From the NCBI GenBank assembly GCA_030690705.1, contig JAUYGE010000125.1, forward strand, positions 1 to 10,598: a stretch of DNA of 10,598 nucleotides. Direction: 5' to 3'. Under the pieces are notes generated by a model that was given only the letters and a program-made list of their open reading frames with translations, had not been told where the DNA came from and ran no database searches. This stretch comes from Dehalococcoidia bacterium (GTDB lineage: Bacteria > Chloroflexota > Dehalococcoidia > JAENJB01). Shown in pieces: positions 6,267 to 10,598 of this stretch. Each line of letters opens with the position of its first letter. Positions within the stretch are counted from its first letter, which is position 1. Both the position numbers and the translations under genes were made by a program.

Positions 6267-6272
6267 TACTCC

Positions 6273-9200
6273 GTGTTCAAGCCAGTAGGCAGCAAGGTGA
6301 ACTTCCCCCAGATGGAGGAGCAAATCCTCCGCTTCTGGAAGGAAAGCAACATCATGGAGAAGAGCATCGAGGGCCGGCGGAACGGCCCACGCTTCACGCT
6401 CTATGAGGGGCCTCCCACCGCCAACGGCACTCCCGGAATTCATCATGTGCTGGCGCGGGTGTTCAAGGACGTTATCCCTCGCTACAAGACCATGAAGGGC
6501 TACTATGCTCCCCGCCAGGCGGGCTGGGATACCCATGGTCTGCCCGTGGAGCTGGAGGTGGAGAGGGAGCTCGGCCTGTCCAGTAAGACGCAGATAGAAG
6601 AATACGGCATTGCCAAGTTCAATCAGCGCTGCCGGGAAAGCGTTCTCCGCTATCTCAAGGCATGGGAAGCCCTGACCGAGCGCATTGCCTTCTGGGTGGA
6701 CATGCAGCATGCCTACCGCACTTTCGACAACACCTACATCGAGACGGGCTGGTGGGTGGTGAAACAGCTATGGGACAAGGGACTGGTGTACCAGGGGCAC
6801 CGGGTCACGCCCCATTGTCCGCGGTGCAGCACGTCTTTGAGCTCTCACGAGGTGGCCCTCGGCTACAAGGATGATACCGAGGACCCGTCAGTTTACATAA
6901 AGTTCAGGGTTGTTTCCCCACCATCGGCAGTTTCCGAGGAGGTCCGCCAGTTTCTCGGTCCAAGTCCTCTTTATCTGCTGGCCTGGACGACCACGCCGTG
7001 GACACTTCCGGGGAACACCGCCCTGGCGGTGGCGGAGGAGGTGCAGTATGCGGTGGTGGAGGTGGGTGGAGAAGGGGATTGCCCGGAAAGGCTCGTTCTG
7101 GCTGAGCCGCTGGTCGGGTCTGCTATTGAGGGAAACTACCGGTTGATCGGGCTTCTTAAGGGCGCCTCTCTCGTCGGGCTGAAGTACGAGCCTCTGTACA
7201 ATCCCGGAAGCGTGGGAACGGGGCAACGGCGCGTCTTCCAGCACTTGCAGCGACAACCGGTCTCCGCCGATTTGACCTATCCCGTGGTCGCTGGCAGCTT
7301 CGTGTCTACGGAGGAGGGCACCGGCGTCGTGCACATCGCTCCGGCTTTCGGCGAAGTGGACTTCCAGCTTGGGGAGGATTTCAATCTCGACATGGTGGTG
7401 TCGGTCGATCTCCAGGGCAAGGTGTACGGCCCCTTCCCCGGCGACGGCCTGTTTGTCAAAGTGGCGGACCCCGTTATTTCTGCGGATTTGCAGCGAAGGG
7501 GGCTGCTCTATCGGAGCGGGAAGATTAGCCACACCTATCCTTTTTGCTGGCGCTGTGATAGTCCCCTTCTCTACTATGCGAAGAGAAGCTGGTACATCGC
7601 CACCACCAAGAAGAAAGAGCGGCTGGTAGCCGCCAACGAGGACATCAACTGGTATCCCGAGCATATCAAGCATGGACGCTTTGGCGACTGGCTGGAGAAC
7701 AACGTGGATTGGGCGGTCTCGCGGGAGCGCTACTGGGGAACGCCGCTCCCTATATGGCAATGCCAGGGCTGCGGACACCAGGTGTGCGTTGGCGGCTCGG
7801 AGGACCTGAGGAAGCTGGCTCACCAGGAGGCCATGGCTAAAGCGGGGCACTCCCTGGACGAGTGCGTCAAAGACCTGCATCGCCCCTTTGTGGACAATAT
7901 CTTGCTGAAATGCGGCAAGTGCGGCGGTACCATGCGCCGCGTCCCCGAGGTCATGGACTGCTGGTTCGATTCGGGCGCCATGCCCCTGGCGCAGTGGCAC
8001 TATCCCTTTGAAAACCGCACCTTGCTGGAGGATGGGCGCTTTCCGGCCGACTATATATGCGAGGCAGTGGACCAGACGAGGGGATGGTTCTATACCCTCC
8101 ATGCGCTATCGACACTGCTGTTTGACCGGGCTTGCTACCGGAATGTCATCTGCCTGGGGCACATCCTGGATGACAAGGGCGACAAGATGAGCAAGGCCCG
8201 GGGGAACGTGGTTGAGCCGTGGAAAGTGATCAATGCCCACGGGGTGGATGCCCTGAGATGGTACCTGTTTGTCTCTTCCCCACCGGGCAACGTCCGACGG
8301 TTCTCGGTGGACAAGCTGGCTGAGGTGGTGCGCAAGTTCCTGCTTACGCTGTGGAACACCTATTCTTTCTTTGCAACCTATGCCAACATCGACAGCTTTG
8401 ATCCTCGCAGTGTGCAAGAGCCGCTCAGCTACTCCGAACTGGACAGGTGGATTCTCTCGGAGCTCAGCAGCCTGACGAAGGGAGTCTCGGAGAATCTGGA
8501 AGCCTACGACCCCGGCGGGGCGGCGCGTCTACTGGAGGACTTCGTGGATGTTCTCTCCAACTGGTACGTGCGGCGGAGCCGGCGCCGCTTCTGGAAAAGT
8601 GAGAGCGATGCCGACAAGAAGGCGGCCTACGTCACTCTCTATCGTTGCCTGATTACTCTGTGCAGGCTTCTAGCGCCCTTCACTCCGTTCATTGCCGAGG
8701 AGCTCTACCAGAATCTGGTGCGTGCCATAGACGGTGAGGCGCCGGAGAGTGTCCATCAGGCGGACTACCCGGTGGCTGAACTGTCTCAAATCGATGACGA
8801 CTTGATGTCCGGGACGAGGCTGGTGATGAAGTTGGCCAGCATGGGGCGTTCGGCGCGAAGCGGGGCGGGCATCAAGGTGCGCCAGCCCCTGGGCAAGGTG
8901 GTGGTTAAGGTCAAGTCAGCGAAGGAGAAGAAAGGACTCGAGGCGCTGTCCGGACAGCTACTGGAAGAGCTGAATGTGAAGGCCCTTGAAGTTGTGGCGG
9001 AGACCGTGGAGTTAGGCAAGGACTATGCCGTGGCGGAAGACGGTGGGTACACGGTGGCTGTGCTCACCGATCTCTCCCCTGAGCTAAAGGCCGGTGGGAT
9101 GGCCCGGGAGGTGGTCCACCGCCTGCAAACTATGCGCCGTGCGGCGGGGTTCGATATTGCGGACCACATTACCACCTATTACCAGGCGGAAGGGCCTCTG

Positions 9201-9347
9201 AAGGCGGTGATGGGCGATTTCGCTGATTACATAAAGCAGGAGACCCTGTCCCGGGAATTGGTCGAGGGGGAAGCCACGGCTGAAGCTCATGTGGAGACGC
9301 ATAAGGTCGACGGACATGCCGTCAAGCTCGCGGTGAAGAGGGTATAA
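6273..9347 (+). CDS. ileS: Isoleucyl-tRNA synthetase, eukaryote-like (IleS2) type
   Basis: IleS is a cytoplasmic class I aminoacyl-tRNA synthetase that charges tRNA-Ile with isoleucine and edits away valine. The 1024 residues fit the longer IleS2 type. The nucleotide-binding HIGH motif appears as GIHH (55-58) inside PPTANGTPGIHH, and the second signature is KMSKA (638-642). The CP1 editing domain carries WTTTPWTLPGN (238-248) and GTGVVHIAPAFGEVD (349-363). Cysteine pairs are at CPRC (182-185), CWRC (425-428), CQGC (497-500) and CGKC (547-550). The anticodon-binding region follows, and the C-terminal extension (GMAREVVHRLQTMRR) is typical of this branch. GTG 6273 is chosen over TTG 6255 because of GAAAGG at 6261-6266 and because MFKPV fits the family start. 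IleS2 enzymes are commonly less sensitive to mupirocin, but that is not readable from sequence alone. It appears monocistronic and converges on the htrA-like gene. Confidence 0.97.
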   Translation: MFKPVGSKVNFPQMEEQILRFWKESNIMEKSIEGRRNGPRFTLYEGPPTANGTPGIHHVLARVFKDVIPRYKTMKGYYAPRQAGWDTHGLPVELEVERELGLSSKTQIEEYGIAKFNQRCRESVLRYLKAWEALTERIAFWVDMQHAYRTFDNTYIETGWWVVKQLWDKGLVYQGHRVTPHCPRCSTSLSSHEVALGYKDDTEDPSVYIKFRVVSPPSAVSEEVRQFLGPSPLYLLAWTTTPWTLPGNTALAVAEEVQYAVVEVGGEGDCPERLVLAEPLVGSAIEGNYRLIGLLKGASLVGLKYEPLYNPGSVGTGQRRVFQHLQRQPVSADLTYPVVAGSFVSTEEGTGVVHIAPAFGEVDFQLGEDFNLDMVVSVDLQGKVYGPFPGDGLFVKVADPVISADLQRRGLLYRSGKISHTYPFCWRCDSPLLYYAKRSWYIATTKKKERLVAANEDINWYPEHIKHGRFGDWLENNVDWAVSRERYWGTPLPIWQCQGCGHQVCVGGSEDLRKLAHQEAMAKAGHSLDECVKDLHRPFVDNILLKCGKCGGTMRRVPEVMDCWFDSGAMPLAQWHYPFENRTLLEDGRFPADYICEAVDQTRGWFYTLHALSTLLFDRACYRNVICLGHILDDKGDKMSKARGNVVEPWKVINAHGVDALRWYLFVSSPPGNVRRFSVDKLAEVVRKFLLTLWNTYSFFATYANIDSFDPRSVQEPLSYSELDRWILSELSSLTKGVSENLEAYDPGGAARLLEDFVDVLSNWYVRRSRRRFWKSESDADKKAAYVTLYRCLITLCRLLAPFTPFIAEELYQNLVRAIDGEAPESVHQADYPVAELSQIDDDLMSGTRLVMKLASMGRSARSGAGIKVRQPLGKVVVKVKSAKEKKGLEALSGQLLEELNVKALEVVAETVELGKDYAVAEDGGYTVAVLTDLSPELKAGGMAREVVHRLQTMRRAAGFDIADHITTYYQAEGPLKAVMGDFADYIKQETLSRELVEGEATAEAHVETHKVDGHAVKLAVKRV

Positions 9348-9355
9348 GGCTTCTT

Positions 9356-9482
9356 GTCATTGCGAGGCCATGCAGTAGGGGCACGGCGAGGTCCCGCCGT
9401 CACATCGCGGGATGCCGTGCCCGCAGGCCGAAGCAATCTCACAAGAGGTGCTATGAGATTGCTTCGCTTCGCTCGCAATGAC
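9356..9482. mobile_element. MITE-like composite inverted-repeat element (127 nt)
   Basis: Perfect 11-bp terminal inverted repeats, GTCATTGCGAG (9356-9366) and CTCGCAATGAC (9472-9482), enclose two further hairpins. One has arms GGGCACGGC (9379-9387) and GCCGTGCCC (9414-9422), with an inner TCCCGC/GCGGGA pair (9392-9397, 9407-9412). The other has GAAGCAATCTC (9430-9440) and GAGATTGCTTC (9455-9465), followed by GCTTCGCTCGC. Sequences of the form GTCATTGCGAG with GAAGCAATCTC are familiar as high-copy intergenic repeats in many environmental bacterial genomes. No protein is encoded and I see no clear target-site duplication. It fills most of the gap between the convergent ileS and htrA-like genes, where the hairpins could end transcription in both directions (inference). 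Confidence 0.75.
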
Positions 9483-9502
9483 GGTTGGAGGAAGGCTGTC
9501 GT

Positions 9503-10598
9503 TTACGGTGACTGTGGGCTTTGCCCCAACGTTATACTCAAAGTCCGCTCTGCCTTGTCCCGCAAAAGGGTGATCGATGCTGTTTCACCCACCTTGCGCG
9601 ATTGAACGGCTTTCCTCAGTAGCTCGGCGGTGCCCGTCTTCTGACCGTTCAGCGATACAATGATATCCCCGACTCCTATTCCGGCTTTCTCCGCAGGACT
9701 GTTCCTTTCCACGAAGGTAATCAGTACCCCTTCGGTTACGCTGAGCTCGTAGTACGAGGCGACGGTTGGCGTAACGGTGAGGAGGCCAACCCCCAGCCAT
9801 GGCCTGACCACCTGGCCCACCGTGACAAGGCTTTGAATGACGTTCAAGGCAGGCGTGATGCTAATGGAAAAGCCGATGTTCTGAGCGGTACCGGCGATGG
9901 CGGTATTGATGCCGATAACCTCTCCGGCCATGTTCAGGAGCGGGCCGCCGCTGTTGCCCGGGTTAATGGCGGCATCGGTCTGAATGAGGTCGTAAAGCTG
10001 GGAGCTGCCGGAGGTCTCGATGGTACGGCCCAGATAGCTGACGATCCCCGCCGTCACCGTGGGCCCCCCCTCGAGTGCCAGGGCGTTGCCGATAGCTACC
10101 ACCCAGTCGCCCACACGCAGCTTGGTGGAGTCTCCGAGACGGGCGGCTGGCAGGTTCTGAGCCTGGATTCTAACTATGGCCAAATCGGTCTGAGGGTCGC
10201 GGCGTGTCTCAATTACGGGGAAGGTGCGACCATCGGCCAGGGTGACCTTGATGTTCCGGGCCCCTTCGACGACATGGTTGTTAGTGAGGATAATGCCCGA
10301 CGGGTCGATAATCACTCCCGATCCGGCGCCCTCCTGGGGGACCGGCTGAAGGAAGACATCTCTGCTGACAGTTTCAGTATGGACGGCTACCACTGAAGGA
10401 CTGGCCTTTTCCACCACGGCAGCGATGGAGGGAAGAGCAGGAGCCTGGTTGCTGCCCGGGGCGGGCAGGAGCAGGTTCGGTGGAGGGGCCTGAGTGGTGG
10501 GGGATGGGGCGGCAGGCTTTTCAGCGGGTGTTTGTGATGGAGTTAGGGCAGCCGGCAACAGGTTGCAGCCCAGGGTGCCTGAGGCCAGGCTGAGGGCT
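9503..10598 (-). CDS. htrA: HtrA/DegP-like S1C serine protease with one PDZ domain, N-terminus outside the window
   Basis: HtrA-family proteases degrade or refold damaged proteins outside the cytoplasmic membrane. Counting from the first visible residue (364 visible), the trypsin-like domain is about 55-265 with a complete triad: His 108 in TNNHVVEG, Asp 138 in QTDLAIV and Ser 216 in NPGNSGGPL. A single PDZ domain follows (about 270-360: VRPWLGV, then SPAEKAGIGVGDIIVSLNG). Before the protease is a Pro/Ala-rich linker (about 15-55), typical of a tether. The frame stays open to the right edge, where it reads SLASGTLGCN, which looks like the end of a signal peptide with a Cys that could be lipidated, although the -3 residue is Thr and not the usual Leu/Val/Ile. 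The TTG at 10558 is therefore probably not the start. The protein is likely membrane-anchored by a lipid or a signal anchor. Confidence 0.93.
   Translation of the reverse strand, partial: ALSLASGTLGCNLLPAALTPSQTPAEKPAAPSPTTQAPPPNLLLPAPGSNQAPALPSIAAVVEKASPSVVAVHTETVSRDVFLQPVPQEGAGSGVIIDPSGIILTNNHVVEGARNIKVTLADGRTFPVIETRRDPQTDLAIVRIQAQNLPAARLGDSTKLRVGDWVVAIGNALALEGGPTVTAGIVSYLGRTIETSGSSQLYDLIQTDAAINPGNSGGPLLNMAGEVIGINTAIAGTAQNIGFSISITPALNVIQSLVTVGQVVRPWLGVGLLTVTPTVASYYELSVTEGVLITFVERNSPAEKAGIGVGDIIVSLNGQKTGTAELLRKAVQSRKVGETASITLLRDKAERTLSITLGQSPQSP

Noticed and set aside
6155..6272. T-box riboswitch in front of ileS
   Set aside because: T-boxes are common before ileS, but I see neither the conserved T-box core (AGGGUGGNACCGCG-like) nor a specifier stem. 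The leader consists of the repeat hairpins.
6888..8102. 404-codon minus-strand ORF inside ileS
   Set aside because: It lies wholly opposite well-conserved IleS sequence and its translation shows no domain. It is a shadow produced by GC-rich codon bias.
10556..10558. TTG as the true start of the HtrA-like gene
   Set aside because: The open frame continues to the window edge with signal-peptide-like sequence, and no ribosome-binding site precedes this TTG.

Overview
The window is about 10.6 kb of GC-rich bacterial chromosome carrying housekeeping genes. I recognise eight protein families and one unassigned small reading frame. The mix suggests an uncultured member of Chloroflexota, perhaps Dehalococcoidia-like: a eukaryote-like IleS with a GIHH signature, a CoaBC with the PAMH variant, a Mut7-C RNase next to CoA and NAD(P)HX-repair genes, and abundant short GC-rich hairpin repeats between genes. 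That assignment is inference; no rRNA or lineage marker is present.

Layout. (1) 1-703: 3' part of a CorA-type metal transporter, cut by the left edge. (2) 703-859: an intergenic stretch made of a two-hairpin repeat (703-785) and a partial second copy (812-846). (3) 860-5137: a compact plus-strand cluster of a 45-codon small ORF, a Mut7-C/PIN-like RNase with zinc ribbon, bifunctional NAD(P)HX epimerase/dehydratase, type III pantothenate kinase (coaX) and coaBC. Its junctions are a 4-nt overlap, a 1-nt overlap, a 2-nt gap and a 30-nt gap, so it is probably one operon. (4) 5153-6004: a minus-strand MscS-family channel, converging on coaBC with a 15-nt gap. (5) 6005-6272: a divergent intergenic region with candidate promoters for mscS and ileS and a second complete copy of the two-hairpin repeat, which would lie in the ileS leader. 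(6) 6273-9347: ileS. (7) 9348-9502: a convergent gap holding a MITE-like composite inverted repeat. (8) 9503 to the right edge: a minus-strand HtrA/DegP-like S1C protease with one PDZ domain, whose N-terminus lies outside the window.

How the genes work together: coaX and coaBC supply two consecutive blocks of CoA synthesis (pantothenate to phosphopantothenate, then to phosphopantetheine). The NAD(P)HX repair enzyme beside them salvages damaged nicotinamide cofactors, so the operon has a cofactor theme. Mut7-C is the outlier, and its link to the pathway is unknown. CorA, MscS and HtrA concern ion transport, osmotic safety and extracytoplasmic protein quality control and look like independent units.

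I found no defence system, phage, CRISPR array, RNA gene or large mobile element. The least explained content is the small translationally coupled ORF at 860-997 and the repeat families in all three larger intergenic regions.
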